Below, piece by piece: positions 34,657 to 46,799 of a stretch of 64,000 bases of DNA (position 1 is its first letter; every line of letters starts with the position of its first letter). Source of the stretch: Casuarina equisetifolia (taxonomy: Eukaryota; Streptophyta; Magnoliopsida; Fagales; Casuarinaceae); NCBI GenBank assembly GCA_028551475.1, contig CM052362.1, positions 20,876,021 through 20,940,020 on the forward strand. Reading direction: 5' to 3'. The notes below the pieces were generated by a model. That model worked only from the letters and a program-made list of their open reading frames with translations. It was not told where the DNA came from and ran no database searches. A program made the position numbers and the translations under genes.

Positions 34657-34989
34657 TCAGAAATCGGAGCAGCGACCGTTTCGCTCCCAATCGCCGTATC
34701 GAGTGGGCTCAGGCCCCCGGGGTCCACCGACCTCGCTGGTCGCTTTATTCACGAAGAAGCCGTCTTCCTCGTCGTTTTCATCTTCTGGATGACCTTCCTT
34801 TTCTTTGCTTTCGAGATCTTTTTCGGTAGCCTCTGCTCGCGGCTTATCGGAGTTCTCTTCCAGAGGAAATGGCTGCTGAGTCACGGAGCAGATGAGTCGG
34901 CTCACGGATTTCGACCGGGAGAGAGTAAGCAGGTCGGATCGAGCGTGGGAGACGGTTGAGAACAGACGGGGGAGATTGCTCGCCGCCAT
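34657..34989 (-). CDS. SDHAF4: Succinate dehydrogenase assembly factor 4, mitochondrial (copy 2)
   Basis: 110 residues, same length and ends as the copy at 16865, with the complete DUF1674 tail (PEPTRYGDWERNGRCSDF) and an Arg/Ser-rich presequence. Changes relative to the other copies are few (KATSEVGG for KATGEVGG, GFFVNK for GVFVNK). No stop or frameshift. Its receptor neighbours on the right, M3 and P3, are both pseudogenes, so this passenger gene has stayed intact while they decayed. Confidence 0.92.
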   Translation of the reverse strand: MAASNLPRLFSTVSHARSDLLTLSRSKSVSRLICSVTQQPFPLEENSDKPRAEATEKDLESKEKEGHPEDENDEEDGFFVNKATSEVGGPRGPEPTRYGDWERNGRCSDF

Positions 34990-35551
34990 TGAACAGAATG
35001 AGAGAGGAGAAATAAACGCTCGAAAGTAGAGGGAGGTTGAAGCTACCTACTGAAGCTGTCCACGAGATAACGGCGTCGTGTTGCTGGCAAAATCTGCAAC
35101 GTGGACTATTTGATGGGCCTTGCCTTTGTCCAATCCGAAACAAGATCGGGCCTTCACTAAAAATTAAAACGAGGGAGAATAGCAATTATATCAGCGGTCA
35201 TAAAAGAGAAGCCTCATTTTGTGGGAGTCTAGTTGACCGCCAAATTCTACATTTTTACTTTTTTTTTTTAATCTTTATTTTCCCTAAGAATGATGAGATA
35301 TATAATCTACAACGTTAAATTTAGAATTAATGTATGTTTTCTTTCTGTTAAATATGATCGGATGGCCAGTAATTACTTTTGTTGCATATGTTAACTAAAA
35401 AGGGGAGACAAGTATTATAATTTTGCCTTGTCATATTGGGCTTCCTTTAAGCAAGTCTCTGATAATAAAGATTCTGAGGCAACAAGCAAGCGCAAGAGGA
35501 GAGAGAGAGAGAGAGAGAGGAGGCGAAGAAGAAGAAGAGAAGAAGACGATA
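34990..35551. promoter_or_regulatory. divergent interval SDHAF4 copy 2 / KGD4-like exon
   Basis: Shorter than its partner at 17198-17920: about 190 bp are missing around 35405, where the AAAAGTGTTAAT repeat and TTTAACCGCGG segment of the first copy would be. A GA microsatellite at about 35500-35520 precedes the plus-strand exon. Confidence 0.4.
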
Positions 35552-35599
35552 ATGGGTGGAGAAGTTCAGGCCTTGAAGGGAATTCCTCGCATTAAATTC
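35552..35599 (+). pseudogene. first-exon relic, KGD4/MRPS36-like, 3' part and donor deleted (copy 2)
   Basis: ATG is present and the frame reads MGGEVQALKGIPRIKF, but the next bases are the intron-side sequence CTTCCAATCTC: about 50 bp including the exon end and splice donor seen in copy 1 are gone. So copy 1 lacks the start and copy 2 lacks the end. Family link as for copy 1, tentative. Confidence 0.35.
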
Positions 35600-37134
35600 C
35601 TTCCAATCTCTTTTCTTTTCCAAGCATTTTCTTTGCTTCTTCTGTCTTCTGTCGTTGATTGATTTTTGCATGAATTTCGTTTGCATATGGTGATGATTTA
35701 TTCTTATATCTCCTACTTATATGAAAGCAACTTCTGTTTGGTCAAACAAATTGTTCGTTTTATTTTATCTTATGCCATTTTTTTCTTTTTTTTTTTCATC
35801 TTCCTTGCAACATTAACTATTACCAGTGTTGAACTCCTTTGTAATGACAAATACAACAACTTTTACCAATTAGAACTCGAGAAGCACTAATCTTTTTGAG
35901 CACCGAAGACCAAGAAGTTTACTACTTGTGTAAGAAAAAACTACTATGAGCTCTTTGTCACCTTTCTCAAAAATCCGTCGAGAATTTAAACTGCAAAAGT
36001 ATCCGTTCTGCAGCTTCAGATCAGGGAATCGGCTTTTATGAAGAGGATCGGCAGCTTCGCCCTTGTCTCAGCTCCATTTTTTCATACGGGTCGACATGTT
36101 TCAAAATAGCCAAGGTTGTGTCAATTTTGTCCTGTAAATCGATCCTTCTTCAAAACTTGTCGCATAGATTAGTAGAACAATGTCCCTTCACGCAGAACAA
36201 TGTCGTGAGTCTCATCTAATACGACGTCGTGTTGCTCTGCATGCTAATCATTCCTGCATTTCGAACACCGTTTTCGTTCATGAGCTCAAACGCGCAGATT
36301 AACTCTTTTTTATCTATTTTTAAAAAGCCGTTGTTTTCACGCACTGCTTTAGATAATGAAAAACGCATTTTGCGTATCACGTCGTTTTTAAGATAAAGCA
36401 TTAGACACGCGGACACCCATGACATCTTTAGTGCGGTGATGTAAAGTGTATACTTATTTTATCCAAACCATATAGGCATATGCATTGCATTACATATTAG
36501 ATAATTTTCAACGCGAGGTATGAGTGCATTAAAAATGCACAAGTATGGGGAATTGATTACATTATAATATCATGTGTACAAAATTACAATTTCTAATGCC
36601 AATATTCCTTGTTCTTTGTTGCATGGTTTCTAAAAATACATAAACATATTTTTCATATAGTTGTTATCATTTTCTTTGATTAACAAAACTACAAAAATGA
36701 AAGACCCTTCTTTTCTCAACAACATTGTACAAGAAACCTATTAGCTCTAACTCTTGATATTTTCTATTAGAAAGGATTCTAAGAATATGAAGATATATCT
36801 CTTAAGATATAGATATAATTGAGAAAGAAAAATAATTGTAAGTTACAAAAGAGATTGCTTGATAAATTATTTCCTACTTTTAGAACCTTGACACAAACAT
36901 CAAGGATTAATCCAATTGTTAAAGCTAGATTGACAAAGATGATAATTGGATAAAGAAGAATAGCACCATGCCTTCCCAACATAAACTCATTGATTATATA
37001 TACATAGAATTTGAAGATTCGAAATTATGTAATAGTAGGATTTATCATAAATCAGCCCCTATACTTTGGTACTTCAAATAAAGATAAGGAACTAATTACA
37101 ATGTATTAGGATATGAATTAACTTGCATCTACAA
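35600..37134. other. spacer between KGD4-like relic and M3
   Basis: About 35690-35995 is not shared with the first block (T-rich, no gene seen); 36000-37134 is collinear with 18450-19640. It includes the conserved minus ORFs at 36216-36425 and 36779-36982. Confidence 0.5.
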
Positions 37135-40100
37135 TCAAGTTGAGTGACTCGATTCATCTAACTGAATTGATGAACAAGTTGAATCCAAATTTCCATTAAC
37201 ATCTGTTAAGAAGGGTCTGGGAGGCATTTGTAAGCATTCAACATCTTCTTCAAACATTTGTATAACTTTGTTCATTGAGGAGCGATCACTAGGCTTCATT
37301 TGAATGCACCACAAAGCAATTATTATCATCTTTTGAACTATTTTATTTTCCTCTTTTGTAACACCTTCAATTTCTGTCTTTTCCATCATGTAGCCTGTCA
37401 TAAGCCCAAGTGGGAAAGTAAATTTGGCTTGAACAATTTGCATATGCATTCAAGTTCTTTCTTTTACCAGCTATTTCCATCAACAACATTCCAAAACTAT
37501 AAACATCAGCTTTATATGAAATACCTCCAATATTTTTATAAAATAACTCAGGAGCCATATATCCCAATGTCCCTCTTGCAGCAGTTAAAGAAATAACACT
37601 ATCATTTACCAAAGAAAATTTTGCTAAGTCAAAGTCAGAAACCTTAGGTGTAAACTTCTCATCAAGAAGAATATTGTGAGGCTTGATATCAAAATGTAAA
37701 ATTTGCATCTCACATCCTCAATGTAAATATTCAATCCCATGAGCCACTCCTACTGCTATATGAAACATCTTATCATAACTCAAAGGGGTACTTACTTGTG
37801 AAAATATGTATTTATTTAAGGAGCCATTGGGCATGAACTCATACACCAAAGCTTGCTTTGACCCTTCAACACAAAAACCAATTAGTTGCACTATATTAGT
37901 ATGATGAATCCTTCCAATAGTTGCAACTTCGCTCATAAAATCTTGCCCGTTAGCCTTGGAATTACATAACATCTTTACAGCTACAAGGCAACCACTTTGA
38001 AGTGTTCCTTTAAATACAGAGCCATATCCTCCTTCACCCAATTTGTCTTTAAAACTTTTGGTCATTTTTTTGATATCTGAGTATGAGTATCTTATTGGCA
38101 TAAGATTATTGCTCCTCACTAAAAATTCTTCAATAACATCATACTCTGACAAATGTCTCTTCCACCATTTATATGTCAAGAATGCCATCACAAAGGGAGC
38201 TCCAAGAATAGTTTTCACTGTTTGGTGGTATAAAAGTACTGAAAAAAATAACCAATATAGATTATAAGAGAATACATAGCTGTATTGCTGTTCAATTTTT
38301 TTTAAGTATACTTACAGCTCAATAACCTTAGATACTAGTGATTAACCAGGCTACTTTTTTTTTGGTTAAATATCTTTAATATTTCCATAGTGGCCGTATG
38401 TTTAATTCATGTTTTATAGTGTAAAGAATATTCCGCTAAATAGCAGAAAAATTACTATAGAAGGAACCTACCGTAAAGCAAGGTCGCGAATGTAAGTACT
38501 CGAATTCCACCAGCTGCAAGGAATATGAAAAAGTGAATTGATTTAAAAAATTGCTTAAATAATTTTCACCTGGGGTCACACTCAAAAAGAAATAAAAACG
38601 ATAATGTAAAACTTCTAGACCATATATTTGATTTTTAAATTTGATTATGCTCGATTCTGCGAACTTGAGCAAGGCTGTAGTAGTAGATGACTTATTTACC
38701 AATTGAAGCTGAGAAGCAATGTTTCAATTAGGTTATAATTCAATTGATGTGAAAATATGCATAGAATCTAACTCTTTCTAGCTATCTTATCAAGGAACGA
38801 CGGAAGGCAAAGTCTTACTCAAGACGGGAAGAAAAATTCTCAAGGGGTTTATATTTTTCATTTCCTCATTGCTGCCAAAATCTAAATGAAACCTAAAATT
38901 TTGAGATCAACCATCTGCCAAGCACATGGTCATCCTTTACTTGAGTAATCATCAAGAGCAACTGGTTTAATTCTATATCATTATGCCATTCTACAATATC
39001 ATGCAAATAAGCTTCTGAGATCGAAACCTTACCTCTGCCATAATTGTCAAATGCATATTCTCTTACTCCTATTTTGACAAAGAAAACAATAATGTTAGTG
39101 TTGGGTAACTTAAAATTTGACTCAACACTTCTTTAAAATTTAATATATAGTACTTGGTGTATTATCCATGTAAACACTAATGTTTCAGTGAATCGAACAT
39201 TAGTTAGCTTAACAAGATTTCAGTTACGTTTTAATGAAGAATTGAACTCCACTGATGTCCATAGTTTGCAACTCATCTAGTGTCCATTGGTGGTGAAGTT
39301 ATTCATAAAAGAATTAAGGATTACTTGTTTGCTTAGGCAACCTACTTGTCTTTCACGGGACACTAAAGATAATGTGGGCTCTGCTATCAAGGTTTTAGTT
39401 AGGTTATAATAGAATTTACATGGTCACATGTATGGAATAGTAACTCTTTTGCGCTATCTTATCAAAGCAAAAATAGGGGAAGATAGAGAAAATTTTGAAT
39501 TCAAGATAAGAAGTTGATTTATTAAGACATTTGTATTTTTCATTTTGTCATTGCTTCCAAATCCAAACGAAGCCTCAAATATTTTTCATTTATCAAATTT
39601 AAAACTTTTTTTTCATTGTAATCAATAGATCAATCACTTTTCAAGCACTGATTGTCTTCAACTTGCTTTGTCAAAAAGGACAATTAACATAATTATATAT
39701 CGTCATTCCATACTAAACTATACCATCCGCGTTTGGAAACTTAGCATTAAAATTCATATTTCCTTTAAAGTTGAAAGTTTTGTACCGTTGTGCTGATTAC
39801 TTAAACACTAACGTTAGAAGTCTAGGCTTTAAATTGAGCTGAGCTCGATCCAATGAGCTTGAGGTTAGTTGTTGCAGTTAACGAATTATTTGTTTATTGA
39901 TGCTCGCAAGCATGGTCAACCATTTCCCAAGACATAGTTGTAATCAGCTTAGCTCATCGCCCAGGATGATTGATACAATTCCATATCATTGAATCACTCT
40001 GTTTCATCCTAGAAATAACATTTTGAGATTGGAACCTCACCTCTATCATACAGCCGATAAAGTCGTCCTTCTGAATCTGTAGTGACAACGAAAAAAATGT

Positions 40101-41621
40101 TGTCAATATTTGGAAACTTGACATTTCTATTAATGTTTTAAAATATTTTCATGTAACTTCAGTAATTTTTCATCATGTCTTCATGTTAGAACTATTTTCT
40201 TTGTTCAGATTACAAGGAATGATTTCTTTATTGAAAAAATAAAAGATGAAAAAAATGATTACGATCAAAATAGAGGTAGTGGTTCTTACCATAGATACTA
40301 ACTACTAGTGGCCCCAGAAATTCTGCAACAATAAAAATAAATGATTCACAAAATATTTGGTATATTGACTTGATTAATTGCAAAAGTCTAGAAAGTAACT
40401 GAAAGTGAGATATGAATTATTTGTTTCATTATCGTGCACAACTCATTCAATTTCTATCTCACTGGCTCATTCTATCATACATCTTCAAACAACTTTCTGA
40501 GATCAAAAAGCCTTACCTATGAATTTCGTAAGTAGTCTCGAAAGTAGTCTCGAAATAAATCCTGCTTCGACAAAGAAAAGAATAACATTAGATTTGCCTT
40601 AGTTAAGCACCCAGAGGCTTTGTGTAAAAGAAGCTCACGTGCAAGCTAAAAGTTCAAGAACCCATGGGATATAGACGGTGTTGGTCAAAATCAGGCACAA
40701 GAAGAGAAAGAAATGATCAAAAAAGGAAAATAATGCTCAACAGATAAGATATCATAGAAACTGAAATTGTTGCTGTCGTTTTTCTCGCATTCTTCACTCA
40801 CCACGTGTTAGACGGTTGCACCGGTCAGTGAAATTCGCCCCATCGAGGATGCAAAGGCCTGTGTCTGTGTAGTTATCACACATTCCTTGGACCCATGAAA
40901 GCTTAAAACCATAGCCCAGTTGATAGTAAACGTTTGCACACGTATTTGGGTAATGATCTGGTGACGATGTTAGCAGTATTTTCTCTACTCGGCACAAGTC
41001 CTCCAAATCCTCTCGAGACGGGTCCGTAAGAACATATCTATACCCCTGGGAAGCGGACAAAGAAGAGTTGGAAGAAGAAACTCCATTACTAGAGCAAGTA
41101 GACATGTCCAAATAATGTGGAGAAATCGCTGGCTTTTCGCAGTTCAAGAAAACCATTGTGGGTCCAGAGATCAAGCTACTGGGGAAGAAATCATCCACGC
41201 CGTAATAAGAACCACTACAAGAGACATATACACCACTATAATCTAGGGAGTATGGACCCCCCCAATCGAAATTAACCCAGTCTAGAGAATGGGCAGAGAT
41301 AAAGGAGCCGTTATTGCTTTGAATACCAGAATCTACAACGCGGATCGTGTAGTCAGTGTAGTTGATTTCTTGTACGTTGTACTTTCCAGAATGTAAGTAC
41401 AACACTGTCTGATTATTCTCACATGCCAGATTGTATTTTTGATTGCCGCAGTTCTCTGGATCAGTCTCCAGCCGAAACGGATAGCTTATGTTACTGATGT
41501 TGCCGCAGAAAGAAGGAGGACAGTGATCATGAGTAGCGCTGGTACTGCGAGCCTGATGGACTAGGACAAGAACAACAATTAGGGCCGTCAGTCCTCCGTG
41601 GAAGAACACTTCTGCTGCCAT
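37135..41621 (-). pseudogene. M3: M-type LRK10L receptor kinase pseudogene
   Basis: Exon 1 (41621-40802) is open and encodes a full ectodomain like M2 (signal peptide [29 protein letters not shown]). Microexon candidates are 40561-40517, 40322-40290, 40076-40041, 39068-39033, 38656-38570 and 38513-38472; the kinase exon starts at 38238. The kinase is broken three ways: TGA at 37718-37720 replaces the Arg of YLHRGC, the DFG Gly codon at 37628-37630 encodes Asp (DFD), and a 2-bp deletion near 37376-37382 shifts the frame. The first microexon is 45 nt because of a 12-bp internal duplication. A truncated receptor with ectodomain, membrane helix and half a kinase could still be made up to the stop. 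Confidence 0.88.
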
Positions 41622-42122
41622 TGGGAAATAGAGAAGATCTTGAGAGAAGGATATAGCTTCCGCGATCCCCAGCTACAGCTGGGAAACCTTGATGACTAGA
41701 AAAAGAGAGAAAAAGCTTTCTGAGATGGCGAAGAAGAAAAAAATTGGAAAATCCTCGTTTTAGAGGACAAGAAGAAGAAAAAGAAAACAGGGCGGGGAAG
41801 CGCTGACTCCCGTTTCGGAGAAGACTCACCGGTGGAGACTCAAGTATATAACTCCGTTTTCTTTAACATAATAAAAAGAGAATGTTATATACCAAAAAAA
41901 AAAAAAAAACTGTATATGAGGTCTATCTCAGACAAATATTTATCATGAAGCGAGAAAACATTAAAACTTAATGGTATTTTTGTAAGAATAAGGACGCGGC
42001 ACGTCTCTTGGTGCGAAGTTTCTGAGTCAACAGACCATTGCTTGCTCCCACGCGAAGGACGCACCCTAGCCATGACTTGGTGCCGAGTCTTCATGTCGAT
42101 AGCCCATTTTTCACGCCCACGC
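41622..42122. promoter_or_regulatory. remnant of head-to-head region M3/P3
   Basis: The M3 side is kept (TATATA at 41845-41850), but the P3 side is cut off at about 42122, where promoter sequence meets the middle of P3 exon 1. P3 therefore has no start codon or near promoter. Confidence 0.5.
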
Positions 42123-44674
42123 TGAGAATGCCAAAATGAGTGTAATGAATCCCGGTGTGGATCCCATGGTCCACCCGTACAATTTCCCTTCCGACTCAAC
42201 AGCCAACCAGACCGCTGTGGGTATCCTGGATTTCATCTATCATGCACTGAAACAAATGATACGGTGCTCGAGCTGCCGATTTCAGTAAAGCTCTTTGTCA
42301 AAGAGATTAACTACACATCTCAGGTCATTAAATTATATGATCCACATCATTGTTTCCTAAGGCAGCTTCGGGCACTCGATCTATCTTCCACGCATTTTCG
42401 GTTCACTCAAGAATTCTACAACTTTGCCTTCTATGACTATGACTTGTTCAATTGTTCCCCAAGAAAAGTAGACTATCTCAATATCATCACTTGTCTCAGT
42501 GGTCCAGGCTATCAAGTTTATTTCGCGTACTCTGGTGGCTCAGTCGACACAAAATTGCTATCTTGTACAAAGATGTGTAGTCTTCGATCAATTCCAGCTG
42601 ATATCATGTATTACAGTGAGAAAATTCTCGAAATGAAGTGGTCCAGACCAGGTTGCGAAAGCTGTGAAGTAAAAAGCAAGAAATGCAGATGGAAGAATAA
42701 AAGCACTCGTTCAGAAACTGAGTGCTTCCCCAGAGATGCAGGTATTGTCTTCTATCCATTTCTTCACTGTTCTCCAGCTGACATGTATATATTAGGCCAA
42801 GATAAGCATATACCTTATCCTCTGCAACAGCGGATTTTCCTGCCCCGCTGATTCACTCATCTAACAGTGTAAAATTTAAAGCGAAAAGCCAGAAAGACTT
42901 GGCATTTCCAACTTGTGCCTTAAATTAAACAACATCTTTCCAGTGGATCAATAATAGAGTTTCGTTGCAACATGAATTAGGCAATCAACTTCTCCTTGTC
43001 AATCTTCGATGCAGATGAATGACTGATCAGGGTAAGCTTCCGTAGTAAGCTAATTTAAAAACCAAAACATGACACTTTTGAATGGCATCAGCAAAAAATA
43101 ACTCCTCTAGTTTCGACCAGAAAGGGGCATCATTCTTTAAAAGTAACCAGGCATGTGCTGGTAAAGAATCTTATTAGGCTATCTAGCTTCTTCCCCTCGA
43201 GGACTTTCTCCAACTGTCGTCGTTGGACATCAGGCAAGAGGTAACTTCCTCACAATGATGCCATAAAAATGCAATACCGATAAATCATTGCATAACTCAA
43301 TTAATTCAATCTTTTAATACATACCGTCGGGACTTGGTTCTGATTTCTCTATTTGAAAAAATGAAATTGTACAGGTGGGCTTTTGACTAAGTTGTTAGTA
43401 AAGAATTCTTAATATTATATATTTTTTCATATATATAACAAAAGGCTAATTATGTAAGTTTTTATCAGGCGCGTCAACAAAGTTGGTGACTACTGGTAAG
43501 TTGTCTTTGACCATTTGAAATTCTCATTAGTAGGGTGATAGATTCCTAACTTAAAAATGTTTTGCATACAGGTATAATCCTAAGTGTATCTTTTTTAGTT
43601 CTAGCAGTCTCTACTTTCTATCGTATTTATAGCCATGGTAAAATTGAAAGAGAAAACCAAGCAAAGATTGAAAAGTTTTTAGAGGATTATAGAAATTTTA
43701 AGCCTACAAGATACTCATATGCTGACATTAAAAGGATTACTAATTAGTTCATTGAAAAGTTAGGCCAAGGAGCTTATAGTATAGTGTTTAAAGGAAAGCT
43801 CTCCAATGAAGTTCATGTTGCTGTGAAGATTCTAAACATATCCAAGGGAAATGGAGATGACTTCATAAATGAAGTAGGAACAATGGGTAAGATCCATCAT
43901 GTTAATGTGGTTCGCTTGGTTGGTTTTTGTGTTGATGGATTTAGGCGAGCTTTAGTCTATGAATTTTTACCAAATGGTTCCTTATTCAAGTTCATATCTT
44001 TAGCAAACATAAAGAAAAATCTACTTGGTTAGGACAAGTTGCAAGATATTGCTTTTGGTGTAGCAAAAGGAATTGAATATCTTCACCAAGGATGCGATCA
44101 ACAAATCCTTCATTTTGATATCAAACCTCATAACATTTTGCTAAATGAGAATTTCAATCCAAAAATATCTTATTTTGGTCTTTCCAAATTGTGTTCCAAG
44201 GATCAAAGTATAGTATCTATGACTAAAGTCAAGAGAACCATTGGTTACATTGCACCTGAAGTGTTTTCTAGAAACTTTGGGAATGTGTCTTACAAATCAT
44301 ATGTGTATAGCTTTGGAATGTTGTTGCTTGAAATAGTTGGTGGAAGGAAAAATATTGATGATATGTCAAAGAACACTAATCAAGTTTATTTTCCTGAATG
44401 GATCTATAACTTCTTAGAACAAAGAGAAGACTTACGAATCTTTATCGATGATGATGGAGATGCTAAAATTGCAAAGAAACTAGCAATTTTAGGGCTTTGG
44501 TGCATCCAATGGTACCCGATAGATCGTCCTTCTATGAAAGTTGTGATTCAAATGTTGGAACGAGAAGGAGATAAGTTAACCATGCCTACAAATCCCTTTT
44601 CCTCTACAAGTGTTTCAAAGGTCAATGCAAGAGCTCTAAATCATGAGTTAAAGGTCATCCCAAAATCAGATTAA
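42123..44674 (+). pseudogene. P3: P-type LRK10L receptor kinase pseudogene
   Basis: Exons 42123-42741 (5' truncated), 43469-43495 and 43572-44674. The signal peptide and ATG are deleted; the first bases continue in frame from the GECQNEC region of the other copies. The kinase has TAG at 43745-43747 (Gln of ITNQF) and TAG at 44030-44032 (Trp of LLGWDK), a glycine-loop Gly to Ser change (AYSIVFKG), YFG for DFG as in P2, and SYKSYVYSFG where the Asp of the F helix is Tyr. All splice borders are still good. A dead gene with several independent lesions. Confidence 0.92.
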
Positions 44675-45735
44675 GCATTTGAAAACTTGGAGCTACAACA
44701 CCAATGCACAAATCAACTATCTTGTACTTATAAGAATTTATTGTGTTGTAATTAGTGCAAGGACTTCTCTCTTTTCTTGTTTTAGCCTATGAGCAACTTA
44801 TTTTTGCTCTCTTTTTGTTTCCTCTCTTGTCTTTCCTTTTTTGTTGTCTATTTCAATTTTTCATGATTTAACAATTGGATTCTAATATCATATATTTGAT
44901 TTTGGTGGGAAATAGGTATTATTGCATGTGAATTGCCTTTCTCCAAAAGGAAATTTTGAGGACAAAAGTCACATATAAAAAAAATATAGTCATTCACTAA
45001 TGCTTAAATATAAAGAAATATTATTTCAATTCATAAGCTAACTTTTACATTGAACTTTAAGCTTTCTAAGATGCTATCAAAATCCAAATTGATCCATTAC
45101 AATCCCCATTTAACTGAGTTTTCAAAATATGCTCAATGTATCAGAAATATCAATTCTACCATATTCAACCTTAAACCCAATTTAAGTTTGGTAAGCGAAA
45201 AAGTATTAAGATTAAAAGTCCAATATAAGAAAAATACGATCCTTGATTAATTTTTAAATCCAAAAAAATATCTCTTTTTTCATAACCTAACTTTTATGTT
45301 AAACTTTGGACTTTCTTATCAAAATTTGCACATTTGGCATAGTTAATGGCTAGTCATGAAAAAAATATCTATACTTTATAAATCATACACCATGGATTTC
45401 TAGTTATGTATATATTCATATGATATATCCTAACTATGTAATTACTTGATCTCAATCATACATTACAAAAACTTAAAAAGTTGTGTTCAAATAAGTTTCA
45501 AGGAAGGCTCATCTTGAATAATTTCATTAGCTTACTTAAATTCAAATTTAAGGCCAACTTCATCATCATAAACCTCCACTAATGCTAACTTCAATTAGGG
45601 CTCAAAAGGGTACTGAGTTTCTAATTATATTAATTAATAGATTAAAAAGCACAAGAAAAGAAAAGAAACAATGAAGAAACAATGATCTTCAAGGATGGAT
45701 GTATATTGATGGATTATATAGATTGATTTCTTGTG
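44675..45735. other. 3' flank of P3, no gene
   Basis: Collinear with the flanks of P0, P1 and P2. A 66-codon ORF at 45050-45250 is the counterpart of the one after P0. Nothing recognised. Confidence 0.55.
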
Positions 45736-45739
45736 AGCC

Positions 45740-46640
45740 CTACCTAGTTGCCAAATAAATGTGAACTTTGCTTGGTATGAAAAGGAAAGAAATACTACCA
45801 TAGCTCTTTTGTCTTTTGAGTCCGTGATGTGTTTAGCATATCTTGGATTCACTTCAAGTCAATGGTTATTAAGGCACATCATTGTCCTAAGTTTGGTTTT
45901 TCTTGAAATATTGCTTCCTAACAAGTTGCTAAATAAACCTAAAATTTGCTTCATATGAGAAGGAAAGAAGTCTTGACATAACTTCTTTGTCTTTTAAGTC
46001 CATGGCTTGATTAAGTTGAGTTAGATTGACTACAAGTTAATGTTAACTAAGGCAAATCATTGTTCTAATTAATGCTAGTTTGTCTTTTTCTTAAAATATT
46101 GCTTCCTATTAGGTTGCCAAATAAACATGAAGTTTGCTTCATGAGAAAAAGTCCTAGCATAATTCTTTTGATTTTTGAGTGCATGGTGCGATTAGCACAT
46201 CTCATATCACGCACATCTCATATTGATTTCATGTCAATGGTGATTAAGGCATATCATTGTCCTAGGTCATGCAAGTTTGTCTATTTGTTAAAATATCATT
46301 TTCTTACCAAGTTGCCAAATAAACACGAACCTTGCTTATTATGAAAAGGAAAGAAGTCCTATCATAACTCTTCGAGGTCCATGGCATGATTTACATGTCT
46401 CAAATGGACTCCAAGTCAATGGTGATCAAGGCACATCATTATCCTAGTTCATGCTAATTTAGCTTTTTCTTGAAATATTTTTTTCCTAACAAGTTGCCAA
46501 AAAAACATGAACTTTGCTTAGTGTGACAAGGAAAGGAGCCATGCCATAACTCTATTAACTATTGAGTCCATGGTGTGATCAACATTTCTCAAACTAACTT
46601 TAAATCAATGGTGATCAAGGCTCTTTATTATTGCAACATT
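45740..46640. repeat. about 180-bp tandem repeat array, block 4
   Basis: Same family as at 3367-4215; no LTR insertion (empty junction near 45770). A small local duplication (CACATCTCATAT twice, 46196-46225) is seen only here. Confidence 0.8.
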
Positions 46641-46799
46641 TAGACAATGGAAGAAAGGTAAAAACAATTAGTGTAAGACTAATGTTTGTATAAAGTAAAG
46701 GGAAAAAGAAAAAAGAAATTTGATCCTAATGCAATCCTTAAAAATATTTGTGACTTTATGTTACATCTATTGTTATGAATGATTTAAAAAGATTTAATG

